In this document: positions 57,080 through 64,000 of the stretch, one piece after another
Position numbering within the stretch: the first letter of the stretch is position 1
Layout: every line of letters begins with the position of its first letter
Origin: Sphingobium sp. KCTC 72723
Lineage (GTDB): Bacteria; Pseudomonadota; Alphaproteobacteria; Sphingomonadales; Sphingomonadaceae
Direction of reading: 5' to 3'
Assembly: GCF_014280435.1 (NCBI RefSeq)
Contig: NZ_CP060388.1
Span: 3,938,001-4,002,000, forward strand
DNA length: 64,000 nt
Program-made: the position numbers and the translations under genes
Notes under the pieces: generated by a model
Told to the model about the DNA's origin: nothing
The model's input: only the letters and a program-made list of their open reading frames with translations
Databases searched by the model: none

Positions 57080-57150
57080 CCCGATCTCTGCCCCGTTAGG
57101 AAGCTGTGAAACCGCTGTGAGAAGCCAAGAATCGCACTTCCTGACGGGAT
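57049..57150 (-). ncRNA. Candidate small RNA ending at the 57049-57079 terminator
   Basis: The strong minus-strand terminator has no upstream coding gene on its strand, and the sequence before it (57092-57148) is itself an inverted repeat (CCCGTTAGGAAG/CTTCCTGACGGG). A transcript of about 100 nt starting near 57150 would fit. The 5' end and promoter are guesses. The inverted repeat pairs better on the plus strand, where it could be the leader of the gene at 57181. Confidence 0.4.
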
Positions 57151-57180
57151 GGTCAACACCTGTTTTATGGAGCCATCTTA

Positions 57181-57309
57181 ATGGCAAAAGTTGTGATTTA
57201 TCGTCAGTGCATCACCCTCAAGAACGGGAAGCGTATTTGTCGCCCTCCCGGCAAGGCGTTTCCCATTACGATTGATGTGGACGAGCCTGAAAAGCCTAAG
57301 GGTGAGTGA
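57181..57309 (+). CDS. 42-residue basic protein
   Basis: A short gene, MAKVVIYRQCITLKNGKRIC onward, ending EKPKGE. GGAG lies 8 bases upstream of the ATG and a strong terminator follows 9 bp after the TGA, so it is a complete one-gene unit. Two cysteines flank a basic KNGKRI segment. Not recognised. Confidence 0.65.
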   Translation: MAKVVIYRQCITLKNGKRICRPPGKAFPITIDVDEPEKPKGE

Positions 57310-57318
57310 GTAAGGATC

Positions 57319-57342
57319 AGGGCCGGGAAACCGGCCCTTTTT
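57319..57342 (+). terminator. Rho-independent terminator after the 42-residue gene
   Basis: AGGGCCGG-GAAA-CCGGCCCT followed by TTTTT: an 8-bp stem with a GNRA-type loop and a T-run. Confidence 0.88.
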
Positions 57343-57426
57343 CAATTAAGCAGTTTGGATATCTCACCCATATCAAACTCCCCAAGTCCCTTGACCCTTC
57401 CCCTGTTGCAATGCAGCATCGTTGCC

Positions 57427-60129
57427 ATGGCGACTCTGGCATCCTCCCCCTCCGCTCCTGCGATCACGCAGAATCCCGACATTCGCTATCTGGGGCGGCT
57501 GCTGGGGGATGTCATTCGCGCCTATGGCGGGGACAAGCTGTATAAGCAGACCGAATATATAAGGTCCGCATCGGTCGACCGGGCGCGCGGTATACAGGGG
57601 GCCGATGTCACCGACACCGGGCTGGACGCGCTGACGCTGGACGATACGCTCAATTTCACGCGCGGGTTCATGCTGTTTTCGATGCTGGCCAATCTGGCCG
57701 AGGATCGGCAGGGGGTGGCGGCGGAGCCGGGGGCGGATGTCGCGTCGGTGCTGGCGCGGCTCGAATCGCATGGCATCGGGCGCGATGCGGTGCTGGATTT
57801 GCTCTCGCACAGCCTGATCGTGCCGGTGCTGACCGCGCACCCGACCGAGGTGCGGCGCAAGAGCATGATCGACCACAAGAACCGCATCGCCGACCTGATG
57901 CTGTTGAAAGATGGCGGGCGCGAAGAAACGGACGAGGGCGAAAATCTGGACGAGGCGATATTCCGCCAGATCGCTTTGTTGTGGCAGACGCGCCCGTTGC
58001 GCCGCGAAAAATTGTTCGTCGCGGACGAGATCGACAATGTTCTGGCCTATTTCCGTGACACGTTTTTGCCGGTGCTGCCTGCGCTTTATGCCCGGTGGGA
58101 ACGGGTGTTGGGGGCGCGGCCGCAAAGTTTCCTGCGGGTGGGGTCGTGGATCGGTGGCGACCGCGACGGCAATCCTTTCGTGCAGGCACCTCAGCTAGAC
58201 CATGCGCTCAAGCGTGGCTGTCAGGCGGCGATCGCTTATTATCTCGATGCGCTGCACGCGCTGGGGGCGGAACTTTCGCTCTCGACCGAACTGGCGCATG
58301 TGCCGCAGGCGGTGCTGGACCTGGCGGAGGCGAGTGGCGATGCTTCGCCCAGCCGGGTGGACGAACCCTATCGCCGGGCGATTTCGGGCATTTATGCGCG
58401 GCTGGCGGCGACCTGCACCGCGTTGACGGGCGGGCAGCCTGCGCGGCCATCGGCGCTCAAAGGGGAGGCCTATGCCAGCCCGCAGGATTTCCGCCGCGAT
58501 CTGGTGATCGTGGCGCAGGGGCTGGCGAGCGAAGGCGATGGGGCGCTGTCCACCGGCGGCGCGCTGGGGCGGCTGATCCGCGCGGTCGAGACGTTCGGCT
58601 TCCACCTCGCCACGCTCGACATGCGGCAGAATAGTGCGGTGCATGAACGGGTGGTGGCAGAACTGCTCAGGCAAGCGGGGGTCGAGGCGGACTATCTGGC
58701 GCTCGACGAATATGCGCGCATCGCTTTGTTGCGCAAGGAACTGGCGAGCAATCGCCCGCTGGGGTCGCGCTTTTCCGCTTATGAAGAGGAAACCGCGTCG
58801 GAACTGGCGATCGTCCATGCCGCAGCGGAGGCGCACCGCATCTATGGCCCGCAGTGCATCACCCATTATATCATTTCCAAGGCGGAAAGCGTGTCCGACA
58901 TGCTGGAAGTCAGCATCCTGCTGAAAGAAGCGGGGCTGTGGCAGGCGGGGGTCGATGGCGCACCGCCGCAGGCCGCGATCATGGCGATTCCGCTGTTCGA
59001 GACGATCGCCGATCTGGAGGCCGCGCCCGCCATCATGTCCGCCTATTTCGGCCTGCCCGAAATTGCAGGTGTGGTGCAGGCGCGTGGCCATCAGGAAGTG
59101 ATGATCGGCTATTCCGACAGCAACAAGGATGGCGGTTACATCACATCGACCTGGAGCCTGTATAAGGCGAGCCAGGCATTGGAGCCGGTCTTTGCCGATG
59201 CGGGCGCGGCGATGCAGCTGTTCCATGGGCGTGGCGGCGCGGTCGGGCGCGGGGGCGGGTCGGCCTTTGCCGCGATACAGGCGCAGCCGCGCGGCACGGT
59301 GCAGGGGCGCATCCGCATCACCGAACAGGGGGAAATGATCGCCGCGAAATTCGGCTCGCGGGACGTGGCGATGACCAATCTGGAAGCGATGACCAGCGCG
59401 ACTCTGCTCGCGAGTCTGGAGCCGGAGGGGATTTCGGAAAAGGACGCCGCGCGCTTTACCGCCGCGATGGACGAACTATCGAAAAACGCCTTCGCGGCCT
59501 ATCGCGACCTTGTCTACGGCACCGAAGGGTTCAAGGAGTTTTTCCGGCAACTGACGCCGATACAGGAGATTTCGGGCCTGAAAATCGGGTCGCGTCCGGC
59601 CAGCCGCACCAAAAGCACCGCGATCGAGGATCTGCGCGCCATTCCCTGGGTGTTCAGCTGGGCGCAGGCGCGGGTCATGCTGCCGGGCTGGTATGGGGTG
59701 GGCCATGCGCTGGCCGGATTCGAGGACAAGGCGTTGTTGGCCGACATGGCGCAGCATTGGTCCTTCCTGAAATCCGCGCTCGCCAATCTGGAAATGGTGC
59801 TGGCCAAGTCCGACCTTGGTATCGCCGCGCAATATCTGCCGCTGGTGGAGGATCAGGCGCAGGGCGAAGCGATGTTCGGCCGTATCCGCGAAGGGTGGCG
59901 GCAGGCGCATGATGGGCTGCTCAGTGCGACCGGCCAGTCGCGGCTGCTGGAAAAAAGTCCGGCGCTGGAAACCTCGATCCGGTTGCGGCTGCCCTATATC
60001 GAGCCGCTCAACCTGCTTCAGGTCGAATTGCTCAAGCGACACCGGGCGGGCGAGGACGATCCGCGCATCAAGGAAGGCATCGAACTGTCGATCAACGCGA
60101 TCGCAACGGCGCTGCGTAACAGCGGGTAG
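57427..60129 (+). CDS. ppc: Phosphoenolpyruvate carboxylase
   Basis: A 900-residue anaplerotic enzyme that forms oxaloacetate from phosphoenolpyruvate and bicarbonate. The catalytic His is in VLTAHPTEVRRKS. The other signatures are GYSDSNKDGGY, FHGRGGAVGRGGG and the C-terminal RLPYIEPLNLLQVELLKRHR, which ends in the usual RNSG. The start MATLASSPSAPAIT is preferred over the longer frame that begins near the upstream terminator. Confidence 0.97.
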   Translation: MATLASSPSAPAITQNPDIRYLGRLLGDVIRAYGGDKLYKQTEYIRSASVDRARGIQGADVTDTGLDALTLDDTLNFTRGFMLFSMLANLAEDRQGVAAEPGADVASVLARLESHGIGRDAVLDLLSHSLIVPVLTAHPTEVRRKSMIDHKNRIADLMLLKDGGREETDEGENLDEAIFRQIALLWQTRPLRREKLFVADEIDNVLAYFRDTFLPVLPALYARWERVLGARPQSFLRVGSWIGGDRDGNPFVQAPQLDHALKRGCQAAIAYYLDALHALGAELSLSTELAHVPQAVLDLAEASGDASPSRVDEPYRRAISGIYARLAATCTALTGGQPARPSALKGEAYASPQDFRRDLVIVAQGLASEGDGALSTGGALGRLIRAVETFGFHLATLDMRQNSAVHERVVAELLRQAGVEADYLALDEYARIALLRKELASNRPLGSRFSAYEEETASELAIVHAAAEAHRIYGPQCITHYIISKAESVSDMLEVSILLKEAGLWQAGVDGAPPQAAIMAIPLFETIADLEAAPAIMSAYFGLPEIAGVVQARGHQEVMIGYSDSNKDGGYITSTWSLYKASQALEPVFADAGAAMQLFHGRGGAVGRGGGSAFAAIQAQPRGTVQGRIRITEQGEMIAAKFGSRDVAMTNLEAMTSATLLASLEPEGISEKDAARFTAAMDELSKNAFAAYRDLVYGTEGFKEFFRQLTPIQEISGLKIGSRPASRTKSTAIEDLRAIPWVFSWAQARVMLPGWYGVGHALAGFEDKALLADMAQHWSFLKSALANLEMVLAKSDLGIAAQYLPLVEDQAQGEAMFGRIREGWRQAHDGLLSATGQSRLLEKSPALETSIRLRLPYIEPLNLLQVELLKRHRAGEDDPRIKEGIELSINAIATALRNSG

Positions 60130-60182
60130 CTGGCAATCCGGCTCCGGTGAGGGGTTACATCCCTCCGTCAGCGCGCCGTGCT

Positions 60183-60307
60183 GCCACCCCGCCGGACTAT
60201 CGCATATGATAATGTCCCACCTGCAATCGTCATGCTGAAACAAGTTCAGGATGACGATGTGGGATAACGAAAAGCCATAGGCGATAGCCCTGCCCTGCAA
60301 GGGGAGG
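60183..60307. repeat. MITE-like intergenic repeat, short copy
   Basis: It shares TATCGCATATGA, AATCGTCATGCTGAA, GTTCAGG-TGACGA and GCGATAGCCCTGCC-TGCAAGGGGAGG, in that order, with 62762-62956. Its ends are inverted relative to each other (ACTATCGCATA / AGGCGATAG). It occupies most of the gap between ppc and the convergent outer-membrane-protein gene. Confidence 0.65.
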
Positions 60308-60439
60308 GCGAAATGCGGGGGAATCCGGGACGGCGGCAGTCCAATGCGCCGTCCCGGACCCCGGTCCCTGCCATGGAGATTTCTCTCCTGTGGCGGGGAT
60401 GGGCTGGTGGGGCGGGCCGTTACAGCCCGCCCGAAGCTT

Positions 60440-60997
60440 TTAGAATTTGGCGACGACACCGGCCATCGGACGGATCGAGCGGAAATTGCCCATCGTGTCG
60501 GCCTGAACGCGCAGGCGGATGTTGCTGCTCTGGGCCGAACCGCCCATGTCGGCGGGGGAGAGTTCCACGCCTGCGCCATAGGTGGTGCCGTGATAGTCGC
60601 GGCTGTCGGGGCCGAGTGCGTCGAAATTGACCCACTTATAACCGACCTTGCCAAAGATCAGGCTGTCCTTGCCAGCCTTTACGCCGACACGGCCCGCCGC
60701 ATTATATTCCCAGTCGATGTCGCCCGACACGCCCTTGGACGCGCCACCTTCGACGCCGACGACCAGCGGCCCGGCAACATTATAGTTCACGCCTGCGACG
60801 CCTTCGACCATGCGGCCCTTATAGCCGACGGGCGGGATGCCTTCCTTGCCGGTTTCGCTGTCGAAATTATGCACGCCGCCCAGAACGCCGACATAGGGTT
60901 CGATGCGACGGGTGGAGGTGCCTGCGTCGTCCTGCGCCATGGCAGCGGCGGGGATCAGCGACGCGGCAGCAGCCGCCGTGAAAAGCAGTTTCTTCAT
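60440..60997 (-). CDS. Outer-membrane beta-barrel (porin-like) protein
   Basis: A 185-residue precursor with signal peptide ending AAAMAQ. The rest consists of alternating strands rich in Gly and aromatic residues (PYVGVLGGVHNF, VEGVAGVNYNVAG, KDSLIFGKVGYKWV) and ends in a terminal Phe (MAGVVAKF), as required for barrel insertion. It resembles OmpA-like/porin-type small barrels of sphingomonads. Its partner ligand is unknown. Confidence 0.85.
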   Translation of the reverse strand: MKKLLFTAAAAASLIPAAAMAQDDAGTSTRRIEPYVGVLGGVHNFDSETGKEGIPPVGYKGRMVEGVAGVNYNVAGPLVVGVEGGASKGVSGDIDWEYNAAGRVGVKAGKDSLIFGKVGYKWVNFDALGPDSRDYHGTTYGAGVELSPADMGGSAQSSNIRLRVQADTMGNFRSIRPMAGVVAKF

Positions 60998-61310
60998 GGG
61001 TTGGACCCTTTTTTACATTGTGGATTGGTGCAGCGGTTTGGACCCGCCGGGCCGGTGCGCACGCTCAAAGCGGCGGCTATCGACAAGGGGACAATGAACA
61101 GGCCGCCCGGAAGGTTTCCTGAACGAGTGCCAAAAATCGGGCAAAAGCGCGTTATGTGACGGAAACGACACGGTTTCTTTCGCCCCGATGAACGAAAGGC
61201 GACTTTTCTGAACCTGCGATAAACGCTGGACGGGCGGGGTGAAATCCATTCACAACCAATTCAACCGCCAGGCGTTAGGCCGGTATCAGATGGACATGAG
61301 GAGAGACGCG

Positions 61311-61985
61311 ATGACGGGCATCCGACATCGGTTACTGGCAGTTGTGGGGCTTGCAAGTGCGCTCGCGCTGGGTGGTTGCGCCTATGATGACGGCTTTGGC
61401 TATGGCGGCGTGAGCGTCGGCACCGGCTATTATGGCGGCGGCGGCTATTATGACGACGGCTATTACGGGCAGACCGGGTATTATCAGCCCGGCCTTTATA
61501 GCGGCTGGTATGATAATTATTATTATCCGGGCAATGGCTATTATGTCTACGACCGGGGTGGTCGCCGTCAGCGGTGGAACGACGGCCAGCGCCGTTACTG
61601 GGAAGGCCGCCGGGTCGAGCGCCGGAATCAGGGCCAGTGGCAGGGCCAAAATCCGGGGCGAAATCCAGGTCAGTGGCAAGGCCAGCGCCCCGACCGCGAT
61701 GGCCGCCCCGGTCAGTGGCAGGGGCAACGCCCCGATCGCCAGCCGGGCAATGGCAACTGGACCAATCGCCCGCGCCCGTCGCAAGGGACCGATGGCGATC
61801 GTGGTCGCGGCAACTGGCGTGGCAATGATGCGGTGGGCCAGAACCCCCGCCCGGCACCGCAGCCCGGCGTAAGCCAGTCGCGTCCGCAGCGCGACTGGGG
61901 CGCGCGCGCGGCACCGGCCCAGCGAACGGAACGCGCCGTGCGATCGCGCGCGCCCGGCGCGTCGCGGCAGGAACGCCCGGACTGA
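61311..61985 (+). CDS. Gly/Tyr-rich lipoprotein with GQWQGQ repeats
   Basis: A 224-residue lipoprotein starting at MTGIRHRLLAVVG with AGGAGAG 5 bases upstream. The lipobox is LGGC. A Gly/Tyr-rich segment (residues about 27-75, YYGGGGYYDDGYYGQ) is followed by repeats of GQWQGQ separated by RPDR/NPGR units, then an Arg/Pro tail. It is low-complexity and probably disordered, at the envelope. It is translationally coupled to the next lipoprotein by TGATG. Confidence 0.75.
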   Translation: MTGIRHRLLAVVGLASALALGGCAYDDGFGYGGVSVGTGYYGGGGYYDDGYYGQTGYYQPGLYSGWYDNYYYPGNGYYVYDRGGRRQRWNDGQRRYWEGRRVERRNQGQWQGQNPGRNPGQWQGQRPDRDGRPGQWQGQRPDRQPGNGNWTNRPRPSQGTDGDRGRGNWRGNDAVGQNPRPAPQPGVSQSRPQRDWGARAAPAQRTERAVRSRAPGASRQERPD

Positions 61986-62674
61986 TGCGGAAACGAAACG
62001 TCACCACCGCCACGCTGCTTCCCCTCCTGCTCCTCGCCGCGTGCGACGGGCGGGAGGAAAGCGCGATCGACAATCTGGCCAATGGGGCCAACGCCGTGCA
62101 GGTGGAAAATAACGTCCGCGCCGAAGCGATGGCTGTGATGGAACCGCTCGACCCGCCCAAGCCCGGCACGCCCGGCGGGCTGCCCGACGACCGCACGCCT
62201 TTGTCCGAAGGCGGCATCACCCCCGACAGCGCACAGGGCGCAGCGCAGGTGGTGCAGGGCTATTATGGCCTGTTGGAGGAGCAACGGTTCGAGGATGCGC
62301 AGGATTTGTGGAATCCGACCGGCCCGATCGGGTCGCAGGATGATACGCATTTCGCCGCGCGCTTCCGGGGTTTCAGCGAAATTCACGCCAATATCGGCGG
62401 GCCGTCGGAGCCGGAGGGCGCGGCAGGATCGCTTTATGTGACCGTGCCGGTGCAGATTTACGGGCGGCTCGCGACCAGTGGCAAGCCGTGGTATGGGCTG
62501 CGTCAGGTGGTGCTGCGCCGGGTCAATGACGTGGAAGGATCCACGGCGGAACAACGCCGCTGGCATATCGAGCGGATCGGACCCTATCAGCCCCCGATCG
62601 ATCCGGTTGCCGATAATGCGGCGGAACCGGCGCAATCGCTGTCGGCGACCGATGGCATGGCGGGCAAGCGTTAG
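61985..62674 (+). CDS. Lipoprotein of unknown function
   Basis: A 229-residue lipoprotein with lipobox LLAAC. After a disordered linker, residues about 80-200 look like a small alpha/beta domain (AAQVVQGYYGLLEEQRFEDAQDLW, SLYVTVPVQIYGRL, RRWHIERIGPY), reminiscent of an NTF2-like fold. The ATG overlaps the preceding stop by one base, so the two lipoproteins likely work together. Confidence 0.75.
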   Translation: MRKRNVTTATLLPLLLLAACDGREESAIDNLANGANAVQVENNVRAEAMAVMEPLDPPKPGTPGGLPDDRTPLSEGGITPDSAQGAAQVVQGYYGLLEEQRFEDAQDLWNPTGPIGSQDDTHFAARFRGFSEIHANIGGPSEPEGAAGSLYVTVPVQIYGRLATSGKPWYGLRQVVLRRVNDVEGSTAEQRRWHIERIGPYQPPIDPVADNAAEPAQSLSATDGMAGKR

Positions 62675-62761
62675 AGTTTGATGACATTAGGCTGACGCGC
62701 TCGCAATGACGAGTCAGTATGAAGTCATTCCGCTCTAGAGGCTTTGCAAGGCTGGCAAAAT

Positions 62762-62956
62762 CCTCCCCTTGCAGCCGGGGTTATCGCATATGAAAATGCG
62801 CCCTCCTTCAATCGTCATGCTGAACGTGTTTCAGCATCCATTTCTCGTCCCAGACAACTGTTTGATCTGGAGAAATGGACCCTGAACCAAGTTCAGGGTG
62901 ACGAGCGAAGTGAAGCACGGCTCCCTATGCGATAGCCCTGCCCCTGCAAGGGGAGG
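62762..62956. repeat. MITE-like intergenic repeat, long copy
   Basis: A 195-bp unit with terminal inverted repeats: CCTCCCCTTGCAG with TTATCGCATA at the left, and the inverted equivalent TATGCGATAG with CTGCAAGGGGAGG at the right. Inside is a hairpin-forming CGTCATGCTGAAC / GTTCAGGGTGACG pair. Parts recur at 60183-60307. No coding capacity. Confidence 0.7.
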
Positions 62957-62974
62957 AAGCATCGGCATTTCAGG

Positions 62975-63427
62975 TCAGGCGACGGTCGCCTTGACGATCT
63001 TGCCCGGCGTGCGCGGCGGCTCGCCCTTGGGCAGTGCGTCGACATGTTCCATGCCCGACGTCACTTCGCCCCATGCGGTATACTGACCGTCAAGGAAGGT
63101 GGCGTCGTCGAAGCAGATGAAGAACTGGCTGTTGGCGCTGTTCGGGTTGGACGAACGGGCCATTGAGCAGACGCCACGGACGTGGGGCTGGCGGTTAAAC
63201 TCGGCCTTGATGTCGGGCAGTTTCGAGCCGCCCATGCCGGTGCCGGTCGGATCGCCGCCCTGCGCCATGAAGCCGGGGATGACGCGGTGGAACACGACGC
63301 CGTCGTAAAAGCCTTCCTTGGCCAGCGTGGTGATGCGTTCGACATGGCCGGGCGCAATGTCCGAGCGCAGCTTGATTACGACGTCGCCGCCGCTGTCGAG
63401 GGTAAGGGTAAGTGTTTCGTCAGCCAT
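62975..63427 (-). CDS. Peptidyl-prolyl cis-trans isomerase (cyclophilin)
   Basis: A 150-residue cytoplasmic cyclophilin. FYDGVVFHRVIPGFMAQGGDPTG includes the catalytic Arg and Gln, followed by MARSSNPNSANSQFFI and the terminal TPGKIVKA. The start at 63427 (MADETLTLTLDSG) follows AGAGG; the frame is open further upstream but lacks a better site. Confidence 0.94.
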   Translation of the reverse strand: MADETLTLTLDSGGDVVIKLRSDIAPGHVERITTLAKEGFYDGVVFHRVIPGFMAQGGDPTGTGMGGSKLPDIKAEFNRQPHVRGVCSMARSSNPNSANSQFFICFDDATFLDGQYTAWGEVTSGMEHVDALPKGEPPRTPGKIVKATVA

Positions 63428-63594
63428 GAAGCATGTCCTCTCAATAGGAATAGGGTTGCCCCCATATAGAGGCTTGAGGGCGTGATGGAAGATTCTTGTG
63501 GCAAAGCGGGTCAGCTTCGTTCGAGCCATTGCAATTGGATGGTGCATAAGCGAAAGCGAAGCCATGTTACAGGAACCAGACAGTAGGGGGCGCC

Positions 63595-64000
63595 ATGAGC
63601 GAGCGCGGCGATATGGCCGATCCCCATCTGCATGGGGCAGAGCCTGACGATATTATCGTCGAACAGGCCGAAACCGGCCTGGACGAAGATGACCGGATGA
63701 AGCCCGAATTTCTTTCCGCCGTCCTCGACGCGGTGGAGGAAGGCGACCGGGAAAAGGCGCGCGACCTGGTGTCGCCGCTGCACCCTGCCGATATTGCCGA
63801 TCTTCTGGAACTGACCCCGGCTGATCGTCGTGGCAAAGTGGCCGCCGCGCTGGGCGATCTGGTCGGCGCGGAAGTGCTGTCGGAACTGAACGACTATGTT
63901 CGTGAGGATCTGATCGGCGATCTGGCGCCTGAACAGGTTGCCGAATTCGCGTCCGAACTCGACACCGATGACGCGGTCGCGATGATCGAGGATATGGAGG
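63595..64000 (+). CDS. mgtE: Magnesium transporter MgtE (partial, 5' end only)
   Basis: The first 135 codons of an MgtE-type channel, running off the right edge. After an acidic leader (MSERGDMADPHLHG), the MgtE N-domain repeats are seen in LHPADIADLLELTPADRR and LAPEQVAEFASELDTDDAV. This superhelical domain closes the channel when cytosolic magnesium is high. CBS and membrane domains should lie beyond the window. Confidence 0.88.
   Translation, partial: MSERGDMADPHLHGAEPDDIIVEQAETGLDEDDRMKPEFLSAVLDAVEEGDREKARDLVSPLHPADIADLLELTPADRRGKVAAALGDLVGAEVLSELNDYVREDLIGDLAPEQVAEFASELDTDDAVAMIEDME

Overview
The window reads as a piece of a GC-rich alphaproteobacterial chromosome, most likely a sphingomonad (Sphingobium, Sphingomonas or Novosphingobium type). 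The grounds are recalled similarity of many proteins to that family, the small conserved sphingomonad ORFans, the Atm1-type exporter, the rpmF-plsX-fabH-ihfA cluster and the intergenic palindromic repeats. No 16S gene is present, so genus is inference.

Layout. (1) 1-6332, minus strand: an aldehyde-oxidation cluster in the transcription order paoA-paoB-paoC (periplasmic molybdenum aldehyde oxidase), pseudoazurin, aldB-type aldehyde dehydrogenase, DUF779. (2) 6687-6761: tRNA-Gly(GCC). A 49-bp exact copy of its 3' part lies at 28298-28346, next to a tyrosine integrase. The 21.6 kb in between is therefore an integrated island. It carries cell-surface acyltransferases and SGNH hydrolases, toxin-antitoxin modules, a membrane protein/DUF3800 pair, small sphingomonad ORFans and three insertion sequences (IS3, IS21 and IS1634 types). 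(3) 28347-41304, core genes: Atm1 exporter, class I ribonucleotide reductase (nrdA, nrdB), iron-sulfur fumarase, an EamA transporter, a soluble chemoreceptor, an MBL hydrolase and two DUF3617 lipoproteins. (4) 41426-42194: a headless nuclease-toxin tip with a YezG-like immunity gene. (5) 42235-56327: uvrB, a glycine-zipper protein, a thermonuclease, RidA, an ArsC-like reductase, a glycerophosphodiesterase, an Rrf2 regulator, an MBL hydrolase, MAPEG, the rpmF-plsX-fabH-ihfA lipid/ribosome cluster, a LacI regulator, a low-molecular-weight phosphatase, a HerA-like ATPase and a small HTH gene. (6) 56426-64000: an AT-richer ORFan, a structured intergenic region with a candidate sRNA and a 42-residue protein, ppc, an outer-membrane protein, two lipoproteins, a cyclophilin and the start of mgtE.

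The most unusual items are not ordinary genes. The IS3 and IS21 elements, which are unrelated, each carry behind the transposase genes a perfect hairpin whose loop is conserved while the stems differ completely. A 322-bp stretch holds nine CTGCCA/TGGCAG hexamers, several at helical spacing. A small HTH gene sits in a repeat unit whose second copy, 18 kb away, keeps both flanks but has lost the gene. MITE-like repeats flank ppc and the lipoprotein pair.

Family names come from recognised motifs and remembered family sequences. No database search was run.
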